From Haloarcula taiwanensis (GTDB lineage: Archaea > Halobacteriota > Halobacteria > Halobacteriales > Haloarculaceae), in assembly GCA_002844335.1 (NCBI GenBank), contig CP019154.1, positions 62,001-126,000 of the forward strand: DNA of 64,000 nucleotides, read 5' to 3'. Numbering within the stretch: the first letter of the stretch is position 1; the number at the start of each line of letters is the position of its first letter. Both the position numbers and the translations under genes were made by a program. The notes under the pieces are model-generated. The model was not told the DNA's origin. It saw nothing but the letters and a program-made list of their open reading frames with translations, and searched no databases. Below are positions 25,084-34,305 of this stretch, piece after piece.

Positions 25084-26217
25084 TCAGGGTAGCCGGAACT
25101 CGATGGCCGCACCCTGACCGAAGCCGACACACTCCGTTGCTAGGCCCAGCTCCGCGTCGCGGCGGTTCATTTCGTGGACGAGCGTCACTGGAAGGCGCGC
25201 GCCGGAGGCCCCGAGCGGGTGGCCGATGGCGATTGCGCCGCCGTTGACATTGTAAATGTCGTCGTCGAAGCCGAGTTCGCGCTGACAGTACAGACACTGG
25301 GATGCGAAGGCCTCGTTGAGTTCCACGAGGTCGTAGTCGCCCGTCTCACGGTCCGTCCGTTCGGTGAGTTTGCGAACGGCGGGGACTGGCCCGATACCCA
25401 TTACCGTCGGGTCGACGCCGGCGACTTCGTGGGAACCGATTTCCGCCAAGATGTCGAGTCCGCGATCCTCCGCGAACTCGCGTGACGTGACCATCAGCCC
25501 CGCCGCGCCGTCGGAAACTTGCGAGGCGTTGCCGGGTGTGACCGTCCCGTCCGATTTGAACACCGTCGGAAGCTGGGACAGCTTTTCCAACGTGGTGTCG
25601 GGACGGATACCTTCGTCTGCTTCGAGTTGCCCGTCATCGGTATCGACAGGGACAATCTCGTCGTCGAAGCGACCGGACTCCGTCGCGTCGGCGGCGCGCT
25701 GGTGGCTCCGGAGTGCGTACTCGTCTTGTTCCTGACGGGTGACTTCCATCTCGCTGGCGACCTTTTCCGCGGTCATTCCCATCTGGAGTTCGCCGATGTT
25801 GTAGTGTTCGGCCAGTCGCGGGTGGACGTTGTGGGTGTTCTCGTCCATCTGCACGCGGGACATCGACTCGACGCCGCCGGCGATGAGCACGTCGCGCTGG
25901 CCGGCCGCGATAGCGTCGGCAGCCCGCATCAGCGCCTCGGCGGAGGACGCACACCAGCGGTTGATCGTCGATGCGGGGACGCTCTCGCCGAGGTCGGACA
26001 ACAGCGCGATGACTCGGGCCATGTTGTTGCCCTGTTCCCCGCGCTGCTGGGCACACCCCCACAGCAGGTCGTCGACCTCGTCGGCCTCGACGCCGGTCGA
26101 CGCGAGCAACTGGTTGATAAGCGGCACCGAGAGGTCTTCGCTCCGGACACCGGCGAGTGCGCCGTCCTCCTTTCCTTGTGGCGTTCTGACTGCGTCCACG
26201 ATGACAGGTGTGGGCAT
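25084..26217 (-). CDS. Thiolase family protein (acetyl-CoA acetyltransferase)
   Basis: A 377-residue thiolase. The nucleophilic Cys is in [14 protein letters not shown] (about residue 85), the catalytic His in [16 protein letters not shown] and the second Cys in [10 protein letters not shown]. Note Phe inside the final motif, where CxGGGxG is common. It condenses or cleaves acyl-CoA. The ATG at 26217 ([16 protein letters not shown]) matches the family start. No partner zinc-ribbon/DUF35 gene follows, unlike archaeal HMG-CoA operons, which suggests a degradative or polyhydroxyalkanoate-type role; this is inference. Confidence 0.92.
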   Translation of the reverse strand: MPTPVIVDAVRTPQGKEDGALAGVRSEDLSVPLINQLLASTGVEADEVDDLLWGCAQQRGEQGNNMARVIALLSDLGESVPASTINRWCASSAEALMRAADAIAAGQRDVLIAGGVESMSRVQMDENTHNVHPRLAEHYNIGELQMGMTAEKVASEMEVTRQEQDEYALRSHQRAADATESGRFDDEIVPVDTDDGQLEADEGIRPDTTLEKLSQLPTVFKSDGTVTPGNASQVSDGAAGLMVTSREFAEDRGLDILAEIGSHEVAGVDPTVMGIGPVPAVRKLTERTDRETGDYDLVELNEAFASQCLYCQRELGFDDDIYNVNGGAIAIGHPLGASGARLPVTLVHEMNRRDAELGLATECVGFGQGAAIEFRLP

Positions 26218-26327
26218 GGACAACGGAACGTTTCGGCCTGTGTTAAATCCTGACAAACTCGACACAGTGGGGGAACCGTTGTCGTCTGCCCGGTCCGACC
26301 GCTACCCGTCGCGGTCGGGCGACGGGG

Positions 26328-26798
26328 TCACTCTGGCTCGAACCCCGGTGGGAGGCCAGCGTGTCTGAGTCCTTCCCGCTCGTCGATATGGAAGCGGTAG
26401 ACTGTGATGTCGCCGTCTTCGATAGCGTCCCTGAACAGTTCCGGCCGCCATGCCGTATCGAGCACGCCCGCGAGGTCGTCCCACTCGGACTCGGGGACGG
26501 CCTCGATACTGCCCTGCAACAGGACGCTCTCCCAGTGGAACATCGACTCGACTTTGTACACGAGCACGGTCGCGTCCGCTGCCGCTTCGGTCAACTGTTG
26601 CTTGCGGCTCGCCGACCCGCCGACGAAGGTGAAATACAGCGCGCTGTCGCCGTCGTAGCCAAACGACAGGGGAATCATGTACGGGCCGCTCTCGGTCGGC
26701 AGGCCGAGCACGCCGACCCGCTGGTTCGACAGGAACGCCCCGATGTTGTCGTCGTCCATGCGCCTGAGTCCGGCCGCTTCGAGCGTCTCTACTGTCAT
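26328..26798 (-). CDS. Pyridoxamine 5'-phosphate oxidase family (FMN-binding split barrel) protein
   Basis: A 156-residue split beta-barrel protein: FLSNQRVGVLGLPTESGPYM is the first barrel strand set, SFGYDGDSALYFTFVGGSASRK provides the FMN phosphate contacts, and MFHWESVLLQGSIEAV closes the barrel. Haloarchaeal members bind flavin or deazaflavin; reaction unknown. The ATG at 26798 is preceded by minus-strand attaattaagc (26825-26835), a good TATA box about 30 bases upstream. Confidence 0.85.
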   Translation of the reverse strand: MTVETLEAAGLRRMDDDNIGAFLSNQRVGVLGLPTESGPYMIPLSFGYDGDSALYFTFVGGSASRKQQLTEAAADATVLVYKVESMFHWESVLLQGSIEAVPESEWDDLAGVLDTAWRPELFRDAIEDGDITVYRFHIDEREGLRHAGLPPGFEPE

Positions 26799-26824
26799 AT
26801 GAGTGTAACTTCGACCGAAAACTG

Positions 26825-26835
26825 CTTAATTAATT
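26825..26835 (-). promoter_or_regulatory. TATA box of the split-barrel protein gene
   Basis: Minus-strand agccgaattaattaagcag core; AT-rich block about 30 bases before the ATG at 26798. Confidence 0.55.
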
Positions 26836-26886
26836 CGGCTATTCTTCCTGACGGAGAATCCCGGTCCGAGGGGCGCTCCGGCGACG

Positions 26887-27600
26887 CTACTCCGTCTGCG
26901 GCGCACCGGGTGGGTGGCGCTTGACCCGCTTGATTGCGGCGACGGCCTTGTTGCGCTCGGCGTACCCCTCGCCGGAGTCGGCGACGATTTCGCCGTTGTG
27001 GTGGCGGAGCCGCCAGCGCCACTCCGCACCCCGGTCCTCGTACACTTCGAAGGCCGCACTCCCGGTCTCAAGCAGGTCGGCGTAGGACTGGACCCGCTCG
27101 CGGCTCGCCTGTTCGGCGGCCTGGGACTGCTGTGTCGCTTCCCGCGCGGCCGTCTCGGCCTCCCGGGTAGCCTGTTCGGCTACTTCCGTCGCTGTCCCGT
27201 CCGTATGGCCTCGGCATAGACCTCTTTCCGGCCGGTCAGCAGCGGAGAAACGACCGCGCCGACTGCCATCAGGCCGAGACCGACGATGTACAGCGTCACC
27301 GCCGGATTCCCCTCTAGACCGGTCCAGTTCGACGGGTAGAACGTGGTGAACCACACGATTGCGACCAGTCCGACCACGGCACCGACGTACGTGAGTATCA
27401 GGCCCCGGCGTGTCAGCGGCAGTCTGGTGGTCGGGCCCGCAAACAGCGAGATGAGCCCGATAGCACCGAGGAGATAGGCCAACTGCCGGGGCGTGCTCCG
27501 CGAGCCTGTCAGGTAAAACAGGAGAAGGCCGACGATACACAGCACGATGCCGAACACGAACAGCCAGTACCCGTAGGCCTCGTCGTCGGTCGTTGGTCAC
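26887..27600 (-). pseudogene. Membrane protein with C-terminal DUF1508 (YegP-like) domain, interrupted by two compensating frameshifts
   Basis: Start codon GTG (27600), first four codons, and the C-terminal third share one frame; the membrane part (27180 to about 27585), with four hydrophobic helices, is in another. Dropping one C near 27587 (GACCGAC to GACGAC) gives MTNDDDEAYGYWLFVFGIVL, and adding one G in the ACGGGACAG run near 27195 joins AIRTG to TATEVAEQATREAE. The result is one plausible 237-residue protein: four helices, an Ala/Glu/Gln coiled coil, then DUF1508 (FEVYEDRGAEWRWRLRHHNG). The second indel would otherwise end the membrane frame at a TAG, giving a 125-residue product from a GTG at 27557. 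Sequencing error or real mutation cannot be separated here. Confidence 0.7.
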
Positions 27601-27705
27601 CGATGCGGTTCCGGTACGCCGAGAGTAGTGTGTTATTAGTTGCCACGATAAGGGTGCACTGGGGTGATATATTACCTTGGTGTCGGCCACCGGGGCTTCG
27701 AGTGA

Positions 27706-27712
27706 CTTATAC
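27706..27712 (+). promoter_or_regulatory. TATA box of the AAA+ ATPase gene
   Basis: cttatac about 29 bases before the ATG at 27738. It excludes the earlier in-frame start at 27603. Confidence 0.6.
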
Positions 27713-27737
27713 CGGTCGCGTGGTAACATCAGTGGGA

Positions 27738-29087
27738 ATGAGCAATCCGGAACTGGATGTCGTTGAGTTTCTGCTGACGGCCACTATCTACAGCGAGCGG
27801 CGGGACCTCGAGCCGGACGATTTGCCGGCCTCGTACCGGTCCGTCTTCTGGAGCGACGGCGAGATCGAGCGGCCCCTGTCGATCACCAACACGACCGCGA
27901 GCGAGGCCACCGGCGTCGAGCGCCCCTGGGCGGCCATCTCCGGCCTGATGTTCACCGACCGCGACGACTTCTCGGGGAGCATCTCCCTGACCGACCGTGA
28001 CCTCGCCGAGGAGTGGTTCCTCGAACGAGTCGACGCCGCGGCCCTCGAAGACAACCCGGTTCTGACGAAAGCCTACGAGGACCAGGTCGAGGGGGCCGAC
28101 TACGAGCGGGCTCGCGAGCAGAACCGGCCCTCGCGGGCCGACCGCGCGTTCATCGACGCCAAACTGGAGGAGGCCTTCGACACCGACGACGAGGACGACG
28201 AGGAGATGCTCGACCTCGTGGACGTGCGCGCCCCCGAGGAGGTGGAGATGACGCTGGACGACCTGGTGTTGACCACCGACCAGGAAGACGAGATTCAGAA
28301 GATAGTCAAGGCCATCGAACACCGCGACTACCTCGCCCGCATCGGCCTGCGGGAGATAGGGAAACTCCTCTTCGTCGGCCCGCCGGGGACCGGCAAGACG
28401 AGCGTCGCCCGCGCGCTGGCCCACGATCTCGACCTGCCCTTCGTCGAGGTGAAACTGTCGATGATTACCAGCCAGTACCTCGGCGAGACGGCCAAGAACG
28501 TCGAGAAGGTGTTCGAGGTCGCAAAGCGGCTCTCGCCGTGTATCCTCTTTATGGACGAGTTCGACTTCGTCGCCAAGACCCGCTCGTCGGACGAACACGC
28601 CGCCATCAAGCGCGCCGTCAACACCCTGCTCAAGAGCATCGACGAGATTTCGCTCATTCAGGACGAGGTGTTGCTCATCGGCGCGACGAACCACCCCGAC
28701 CAGCTCGACGCCGCCGCCTGGCGACGTTTCGACGAAATCGTCAATTTCCCCAAGCCGGACCACGGGATGCGCGCGGACATCCTCCGCATCGTCACCCAGC
28801 AGATGGAGATCGACGACTTCGACCCGGAGACGCTGGCGGAGCTGACCGAGGGGCTGACCGGCAGCGACCTCCGGCTCGTGCTCCGCGAGGCCGTCCTCAA
28901 CGCCCTGACTGAGGAGCGGACCACCCTCACTCAGCAGGACCTCGAAGACGCAATTATCGACTTCGAGGAGCGTGACAACCTCAAAAACATGGACATGATG
29001 GACGGCGACGCCGACGCGCTAGTCGCCGGGAGCGGCGGCTTCTCCGGCGACGGCGGCAGTGATCACGACCACGATCACGACCACTGA
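27738..29087 (+). CDS. AAA+ ATPase with acidic N-domain and His-rich tail
   Basis: A 449-residue AAA+ protein. Residues 1-170 are a haloarchaea-specific acidic N-domain; Walker A GPPGTGKTS is at about 214-222, Walker B CILFMDEFDF at about 268-277, sensor 1 in LLIGATNHP, an Arg-finger region in AAWRRFDEIV, and sensor 2 in GSDLRLVLREAV. The AAA module resembles the classical proteasome/FtsH-type unfoldase and CDC48 group, but there is no protease. The C-terminus ends with a Gly/Ser linker and four Asp-His repeats. GxxG-type pore residues are SMITSQYLGE. Monocistronic. Confidence 0.88.
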   Translation: MSNPELDVVEFLLTATIYSERRDLEPDDLPASYRSVFWSDGEIERPLSITNTTASEATGVERPWAAISGLMFTDRDDFSGSISLTDRDLAEEWFLERVDAAALEDNPVLTKAYEDQVEGADYERAREQNRPSRADRAFIDAKLEEAFDTDDEDDEEMLDLVDVRAPEEVEMTLDDLVLTTDQEDEIQKIVKAIEHRDYLARIGLREIGKLLFVGPPGTGKTSVARALAHDLDLPFVEVKLSMITSQYLGETAKNVEKVFEVAKRLSPCILFMDEFDFVAKTRSSDEHAAIKRAVNTLLKSIDEISLIQDEVLLIGATNHPDQLDAAAWRRFDEIVNFPKPDHGMRADILRIVTQQMEIDDFDPETLAELTEGLTGSDLRLVLREAVLNALTEERTTLTQQDLEDAIIDFEERDNLKNMDMMDGDADALVAGSGGFSGDGGSDHDHDHDH

Positions 29088-29169
29088 GGCGGCTTATCAG
29101 CGCAGGAACCCGTTCCGGCTGTCGGTATGAGCGATTTACTTATCACTACAGAAACCATTCTCTGCAGCC

Positions 29170-29445
29170 ATGGCTGACGACCCCGTGTTCACTGAGACAG
29201 ACGACCTCGCCGAGTCGTGGGTTGACGTTCGCATGACTGATCCGCAGGAAGGCGAGTGGGACGTAGACGTGGTTATCGCCGAGAAGCAAGTCGAGTACGT
29301 CGACCTGCGCATCCGGCCGGAGTTACTTGAGGGATTCTTCGAGTGTCTGTTCGACGACCTCTCGGACGAGCGCGCTCGGTCCCTGCTGGCGGCGACGATA
29401 GAGCGACAGGATATCGACCCCGCGATGCTCGTCGACGAGGAGTAA
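29170..29445 (+). CDS. Haloarchaeal protein of unknown function
   Basis: A 91-residue acidic protein, predicted as three beta strands (SWVDVRMTDPQEGEWDVDVVI, KQVEYVDLRIRPELL) followed by two helices (FFECLFDDLSDERARSLLAATIERQ). No family was recognised. The TATA-like cttatc at 29139-29144 lies about 29 bases before the ATG, so it is probably expressed as its own leaderless transcript between the AAA+ gene and the PhnP-like gene. Confidence 0.7.
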   Translation: MADDPVFTETDDLAESWVDVRMTDPQEGEWDVDVVIAEKQVEYVDLRIRPELLEGFFECLFDDLSDERARSLLAATIERQDIDPAMLVDEE

Positions 29446-29489
29446 CGAAAGCGAGGGGCTTACGCGGGTCGCCCTCTGACCCATAGGTA

Positions 29490-30365
29490 ATGGAGGTCAC
29501 GCTGCTTGGGACCGGCGACACGACTGGGACGCCGACTGTCCAGTGCAACTGTGACACGTGCGAACGGGCGCGCGACCCCGACGAGGAACTCCGGGCCCGC
29601 GTCCGCGAACGCGGCATCGACCCGACGGGGGGCGTCGAACGGTCGCGCTTCTCCGTCGCCGTGGCGAACGACGAAACCGGCGAGTCGCTGCTGATCGATC
29701 TGAGTCCGGACTTCCGTCACCAGTTCCTCCGTGAGTCGGTCCCGCTACCGGACGCGGCCATCGTCACGCACGTCCACTTCGACCACCTCGACGGTCTCGG
29801 GAACGCCTACCGCCTGTTCGACGACCTGCCGGTCCACGCCGCTGACGAGACGGACCCGGTGACCGACGAGAGCGTCGCCGAGAGTGTCCGGAGCCGCTAT
29901 GATTACCTCGATACGGTCTCGGTCCACGCACAGACGCCGTTCGAGCCGTTCACCGTCGCGGGCTTCGAGGTGACCCTCGTCCCGGTCACGCACCCGCCGC
30001 TGCTGTGTTACGGTCTACGCATCGAGGAGCCCCAGACCGGCGCAGTACTGTCGATATCCGGGGACACCTGTTACGACGTGCCCGAGCGCTCGAAATCCGC
30101 GCTGACCGGTGCCGACCTCGCGCTCGTCGAGGGCATCGTCCACCCGGAGGCCTGCGAGTACCACCCGAAAGGCGGCGCTCACCACGACGCGGACGGTGTG
30201 CCGCGGACCTTTGGCACGAAACACATGACCTTGCCCGGTGCGCGGGACTTCGCCGACGACATCGCGGCCGACGACTACCGTATCGTCCACACCGCCCATT
30301 ACGTCCCCGCGGACCGAGCCTTCGCCGACGATATCGGACTCGACGGCGAGCGGTTCACGCTCTAA
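29490..30365 (+). CDS. PhnP-like metallo-beta-lactamase fold phosphodiesterase
   Basis: A 291-residue MBL-fold protein of the PhnP/RNase Z-like branch: the N-terminal LLGTGDTTGTPTVQCNCDTCERA with the zinc-type Cys cluster of PhnP, the motif THVHFDHLDGLGN, TPFEPF, PVTHPPLLCYGLR, SISGDTCYD and a final HTAHYV. PhnP hydrolyses 5-phosphoribosyl 1,2-cyclic phosphate in phosphonate use; no other phosphonate genes are here, so a general cyclic phosphodiesterase role is equally possible. Confidence 0.85.
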   Translation: MEVTLLGTGDTTGTPTVQCNCDTCERARDPDEELRARVRERGIDPTGGVERSRFSVAVANDETGESLLIDLSPDFRHQFLRESVPLPDAAIVTHVHFDHLDGLGNAYRLFDDLPVHAADETDPVTDESVAESVRSRYDYLDTVSVHAQTPFEPFTVAGFEVTLVPVTHPPLLCYGLRIEEPQTGAVLSISGDTCYDVPERSKSALTGADLALVEGIVHPEACEYHPKGGAHHDADGVPRTFGTKHMTLPGARDFADDIAADDYRIVHTAHYVPADRAFADDIGLDGERFTL

Positions 30366-30427
30366 TGTCGCGCTCGGCTGGATGAAACAGGCCGTAGCTT
30401 ATAGGCACTGGCGCATGATCCGGCTGT

Positions 30428-30721
30428 ATGGACAGGCGTGGCATCGCGGAGATCGGTGGGCTGTCGCTGGCCGGCGGCGTCCTCGCAATCGCCGGTCAGC
30501 AGATCATCGCGAACAGCATCGACTGGGTGTTTGTCGTGGGGCTGGTAGCCTGTGTCGGGATTGCGGCCGCAGCGAACTATCAGGCCAGAACGAAACACGC
30601 AGCCAAGGTCGCCACCGAAGCCCCGGCGGTGACCGAAGACAACTACGAACAGCACGGCCGCCCGACCGCCGGCGACGGCGGTGTCCCGCCCGATGACGCG
30701 CAATCAGGCGACGAACGGTAG
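30428..30721 (+). CDS. Small two-segment membrane protein, unknown
   Basis: A 97-residue protein with two hydrophobic segments (about 8-27 and 33-50) and a hydrophilic, Asp-rich C-terminal tail. No family was recognised. A TATA-like cttatag at 30398-30404 lies 27 bases before the ATG. Convergent with the DUF5787 gene. Confidence 0.65.
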   Translation: MDRRGIAEIGGLSLAGGVLAIAGQQIIANSIDWVFVVGLVACVGIAAAANYQARTKHAAKVATEAPAVTEDNYEQHGRPTAGDGGVPPDDAQSGDER

Positions 30722-30736
30722 CCTTGCCGACTTCTT

Positions 30737-31687
30737 CTAGCCGAACCGATCTAGTCCCGACTGGCGTCGCCTGCGTCCGTCGGGGTCTGCCCGCCAGGGC
30801 GTCCGCTCGGCCCGGAGCGCGTCGCCGTCGATGGCCGGCGGGTCGGCCGCTTCGTACCCCCCGCAGTCCGGTCCGCACTCGTCGCTCTCCCGGACCGCGC
30901 GGTCCTTCCACTGACAGTACGGAATCCCGTCGCTATCCGGCGAGCATCGCTCGCACGAGGGGTAGTCGAAACTCCGCCACCCCTTGCCGTAGGCTCGCTC
31001 GGCCAACTGCCGGCGCGTGCGGGCCTTCTCAGCGGCGCTGACCACGCGCACGTCCGCCCGAACCGGACGCTCGTCGAGGAGTTCGACACCGGCGTCGTCT
31101 GTCGGCAGTGGTGTCGCCTCCCGACGGACATCTATCGTTCTGCTGTCGGCGTCGAACCGCCAGACGCCGACTTCCTCTGGAATTCGGTTGAGGTGCGCTC
31201 CGGTAACGTAAGAGGCCGTCGCCAGTACGACGCGGTCGGCGAGCGCGAGAGAGACATCGGTCCGCAACTGCGATTCCAAGTCGCCGGGCCGGCCCAGGTC
31301 CGGCTTGTTCTCGACGGCGACGATTTCGCCGACCCAGTCGGGGTACCGCGTCGTCTGGCGGACGTAGGTCCGGCCGCCGCGGCGCTCGCGTTCGAAGAAC
31401 CCGCGCTCGACCGCCAGTTCGACGGCGCGCTCGGCGCGGTCGGGATGGCAGTCGAAGGCGTCCTTCCAGTACCGCGCCCGACCCGGGCCGACGCTGCTTT
31501 CGATGGCCGCCGTCGGCAGCCGTTCGGGAGTGATGGCTGCTCGCTCGTCGAACTCGGGTCCCGGCTCGACAACGACGGTGTCGAGGACGCGCCGGCCGTG
31601 GACAGCGCCGCCGAGCTGGCGGCTCACCAGCCGGCCCTCGCGTTCGAGGTGGGCACACAGCGCCAGTTCGAAGTCGAACTCCCGCAC
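30737..31687 (-). CDS. DUF5787 family protein, possible PD-(D/E)XK nuclease with Cys cluster
   Basis: A 316-residue haloarchaeal DUF5787 protein. The start is GTG at 31687 ([15 protein letters not shown]). A nuclease-like core can be read: [15 protein letters not shown] with D36, then [12 protein letters not shown] with E126-x-K128, then Q140 in ESQLRTDV, in the style of PD-(D/E)XK enzymes. The C-terminal part has five Cys (C245, C248, C258, C271, C275) in a CxxC...C...CxxxC layout, suggesting a metal or Fe-S site like that in Cas4/AddB-type nucleases. Activity is inference; the family is uncharacterised. Confidence 0.7.
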   Translation of the reverse strand: MREFDFELALCAHLEREGRLVSRQLGGAVHGRRVLDTVVVEPGPEFDERAAITPERLPTAAIESSVGPGRARYWKDAFDCHPDRAERAVELAVERGFFERERRGGRTYVRQTTRYPDWVGEIVAVENKPDLGRPGDLESQLRTDVSLALADRVVLATASYVTGAHLNRIPEEVGVWRFDADSRTIDVRREATPLPTDDAGVELLDERPVRADVRVVSAAEKARTRRQLAERAYGKGWRSFDYPSCERCSPDSDGIPYCQWKDRAVRESDECGPDCGGYEAADPPAIDGDALRAERTPWRADPDGRRRRQSGLDRFG

Positions 31688-31872
31688 GACTGGAGGCAGG
31701 GCCGGGACGGGCAAAAGCACCGCGCCCGGCTCCCGCGCGCCGACGAGGCGGCGGGCCAGCGCCACCAGCGCGAGTACCGGAGTCAGCGAGGGCGTCCACA
31801 GGGGGCCGAGGTACGCCGCCAGCAGGGACCAGATCGGCGATTGAACGGGGGCCGTCGGGGCGCAAACAGTAG

Positions 31873-31879
31873 GTTTATC
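31873..31879 (+). promoter_or_regulatory. TATA box of the aIF2-gamma operon
   Basis: gtttatc about 43 bases before the aIF2-gamma start, leaving a short 5' leader. Confidence 0.5.
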
Positions 31880-31918
31880 AGTTGCACGCGGCGAAACTCC
31901 ACCAAGATTACTCTCGAA

Positions 31919-33148
31919 ATGACATCAAACAAACAACCGGAGGTGAACATCGGACTCGTCGGGCACGTCGACCACGGAAAGACGACGCTCGTACAGGCGC
32001 TGTCCGGCGAATGGACCGACCAGCACTCCGAGGAGATGAAGCGCGGAATCTCTATCCGACTCGGCTACGCCGACGCGACCTTCCGTCGCTGCCCGGAGGC
32101 CGAGGAGCCGGAGGCCTTTACTGTCGACGAACACTGCGACGACCACGACGTCGACACCGACCACCTCCGGACGGTGTCGTTCGTGGATGCGCCCGGCCAC
32201 GAGACGCTCATGGCTACCATGCTGTCCGGTGCGGCCATCATGGACGGGGCCGTCCTCGTCATCTCGGCGACGGAGCCTGTCCCGCAGGCCCAGACCGAGG
32301 AACACCTGAGCGCGCTCGATATCATCGGCATCGACAACATCGTCATCGCCCAGAACAAGGTCGACCTCGTCGACGAGGAGCGGGCGATGCAGAACTACGA
32401 GCAGATTCAGGAGTTCGTCGAAGGCACCGTCGCTGAAGGCGCACCGATTGTCCCCATCAGCGCGGGTCAGGAGGCCAACATCGACCTGCTCATCGAGGCC
32501 ATCCAGTCTGAGATTCCGACGCCGGAACGGGACCCAGACGAGGACGCCCGCATGATGGTCGCACGCTCGTTCGACATCAACCGACCCGGAACGACCTGGG
32601 AGGACCTGATGGGCGGCGTGCTGGGCGGCTCGCTCGTGAGCGGGCAACTGGACGTCGATGACGAGATTGAACTCCGTCCCGGTCGCGAGGTCGAGGAAGG
32701 CGGCCAGACGGAGTGGCAGCCCGTCACGACGACGGTCCGGTCGCTCCAGTCGGGCGGTGACTTCGTGGACACGGTCACGCCGGGCGGCCTGCTGGGCGTC
32801 GGGACCGGTCTCGACCCCGCAATCACGAAAGGCGACGCGCTCGCCGGGCAGGTCGCCGGGCCGCCCGGAAGCCTCCCGCCGGTCCACGAGACGTTCACGA
32901 TGGACGTAGACTTGCTGGAACGCATCGTCGGTGACGATGGCGGCGAGGTCGACGAGATATCGACCGGCGAACCGCTCATGCTGACTATCGGCACCGCCAC
33001 CACGGTCGGGTCGGTCACGAGCGCCCGGGACGACGAGTGCGAGGTCGCGCTCAAGCGCCCGGTCTGTGCGGCCTCGGGCTCGAAAATCGCCATCAACCGC
33101 CGCGTCGGTGCTCGGTGGCGGCTCATCGGTGTCGGCACGCTGCGGTGA
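31919..33148 (+). CDS. eif2g: Translation initiation factor aIF2 subunit gamma
   Basis: A 409-residue GTPase, the core of aIF2, which brings Met-tRNAi to the ribosome. G1 GHVDHGKT (about 15-22), G3 DAPGH (90-94), G4 NKVD, and the two C-terminal beta-barrel domains are all present. The zinc knuckle that follows switch 1 in most homologues keeps only two of four Cys (C58 and C73, with nearby H72 and H76). First gene of an operon with the PIN, rpo7, spt4 and DUF359 genes; its stop overlaps the next ATG (TGATG). Confidence 0.96.
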   Translation: MTSNKQPEVNIGLVGHVDHGKTTLVQALSGEWTDQHSEEMKRGISIRLGYADATFRRCPEAEEPEAFTVDEHCDDHDVDTDHLRTVSFVDAPGHETLMATMLSGAAIMDGAVLVISATEPVPQAQTEEHLSALDIIGIDNIVIAQNKVDLVDEERAMQNYEQIQEFVEGTVAEGAPIVPISAGQEANIDLLIEAIQSEIPTPERDPDEDARMMVARSFDINRPGTTWEDLMGGVLGGSLVSGQLDVDDEIELRPGREVEEGGQTEWQPVTTTVRSLQSGGDFVDTVTPGGLLGVGTGLDPAITKGDALAGQVAGPPGSLPPVHETFTMDVDLLERIVGDDGGEVDEISTGEPLMLTIGTATTVGSVTSARDDECEVALKRPVCAASGSKIAINRRVGARWRLIGVGTLR

Positions 33149-33525
33149 TGATTGTGCTGGACACGAACGCGCTGATGATGCCGGTCGAATGCAACGTGCG
33201 ACTGTTCGAGGAACTCGACAGAGTGCTGCCAGACGCGACGGACTACGTCGCGCCCGCCGCCGTCCGCGACGAGCTAGCGAAACTGGCCGACGGGGCTGGC
33301 GCGGAAGCGACCGCCGCTTCGGTCGGACAGGACCTGCTGGATCGGTGCACGGTTCGGGAGACGACGGCGGACTACGCGGACGACGCCGTCCTCGAACTGG
33401 CACAGACAGACGATGCGACACACGCGGTCACGAACGACGCCCCCCTCAAACGACGCCTGCTGGACGCGGGCGTTCCAGTAATTAGTTTAAGGGGCCGGAA
33501 CAAACTGGGTATCACTCAACCATAA
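33148..33525 (+). CDS. PIN-domain nuclease (Fcf1/Utp24-like)
   Basis: A 125-residue PIN domain starting [23 protein letters not shown], with acidic catalytic candidates D5 (LDTN), E41-type (VRDELAKL), D in YADDAV and D in VTNDAPLK. The type and its place between aIF2-gamma and rpo7 match the archaeal Fcf1/Utp24-like or VapC9-like endonucleases implicated in rRNA processing, not a toxin-antitoxin pair (no antitoxin gene). Overlaps the aIF2-gamma stop by one base. Confidence 0.88.
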   Translation: MIVLDTNALMMPVECNVRLFEELDRVLPDATDYVAPAAVRDELAKLADGAGAEATAASVGQDLLDRCTVRETTADYADDAVLELAQTDDATHAVTNDAPLKRRLLDAGVPVISLRGRNKLGITQP

Positions 33526-33528
33526 CAC

Positions 33529-34107
33529 ATGTATAAACGGGTACGCCTACGCGATACGGTCGAAGTCCCGCCACGCTTTCTGGCGGAGGTCAGTCCGGGG
33601 CTGGTCAAACGGCTCCTGCAAGAGAAGCTCGAAGGTCGGATGGACGAGGACGTCGGCAGCGTCGTCTCGGTCATCGAGGTCCACGACATCGGTACCGGTG
33701 CCGTGTTGCCGAACAAGCCCGGCGTCTACTACGAGGCCGAGTTCGACGCGCTCACGTTCGACCCGCAGATGCAGGAAGTGGTCGACGGGGAGGTCGTCGA
33801 AGTCGTCAACTTCGGGGCCTTCATCGGCATCGGGCCGGTCGACGGGCTGCTGCACGTCTCCCAGATATCCGACGAGTATCTGGCATACGACGAGGAGAAC
33901 CAGCAACTCGCCTCTCGCGAGTCCAACCGCACGCTCACCGTCGGCGACGCCGTCCGGGCGCGTATCGTCACCAAGAGCATCGACGAGCGCAATCCCCGCG
34001 ACTCCAAGATCGGCCTGACGGCGAAACAGGTCGGCCTGGGCAAGCACGGCTGGCTTCAGGAGGAGCGCGAGCGCCGCGAAGGCACGGCGGAAGCCGGTGA
34101 TAGCTGA
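33529..34107 (+). CDS. rpo7: DNA-directed RNA polymerase subunit Rpo7 (E')
   Basis: A 192-residue stalk subunit of archaeal RNA polymerase. The N-terminal RNP-like domain (YKRVRLRDTVEVPP) is followed by an S1 RNA-binding domain from about residue 80 (VDGEVVEVVNFGAFIGIGPVDGLLHVSQI). It works with Rpo4. It ends in the operon overlap with spt4 (TGATG). Confidence 0.96.
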   Translation: MYKRVRLRDTVEVPPRFLAEVSPGLVKRLLQEKLEGRMDEDVGSVVSVIEVHDIGTGAVLPNKPGVYYEAEFDALTFDPQMQEVVDGEVVEVVNFGAFIGIGPVDGLLHVSQISDEYLAYDEENQQLASRESNRTLTVGDAVRARIVTKSIDERNPRDSKIGLTAKQVGLGKHGWLQEERERREGTAEAGDS

Positions 34108-34304
34108 TGGCGGACCGCCTCGTCTGTCGCGACTGTCACCGTGTCCAGAGTGCGGAGATCGAAAGCCAGTGTGAGGCCTGTGGCGGCACCGCACTGACCG
34201 AGGACTGGGCCGGCTACGTCGTCATCGCGCACCCGGAGCGCTCCGACATCGCCGCCGAGATGGAAGTGACCGAGCCGGGCAAGTACGCGCTGAAAGTCCG
34301 CTAA
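34107..34304 (+). CDS. spt4: Transcription elongation factor Spt4 (RpoE'')
   Basis: A 65-residue zinc-finger protein with C7, C10, C22 and C25 (CRDC...CEAC), then the EDWAGYVVIAHPERSDIA block and a short tail. Spt4 pairs with Spt5 to increase polymerase processivity. One-base overlap with rpo7 and a GTG start of the next gene one base after its stop support a single operon. Confidence 0.95.
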   Translation: MADRLVCRDCHRVQSAEIESQCEACGGTALTEDWAGYVVIAHPERSDIAAEMEVTEPGKYALKVR

Positions 34305-34305
34305 C

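Noticed and set aside
33148..33525. PIN protein as a VapC toxin.
   Set aside because: No antitoxin gene; it is locked into the aIF2-gamma-rpo7 operon, as in other archaea.
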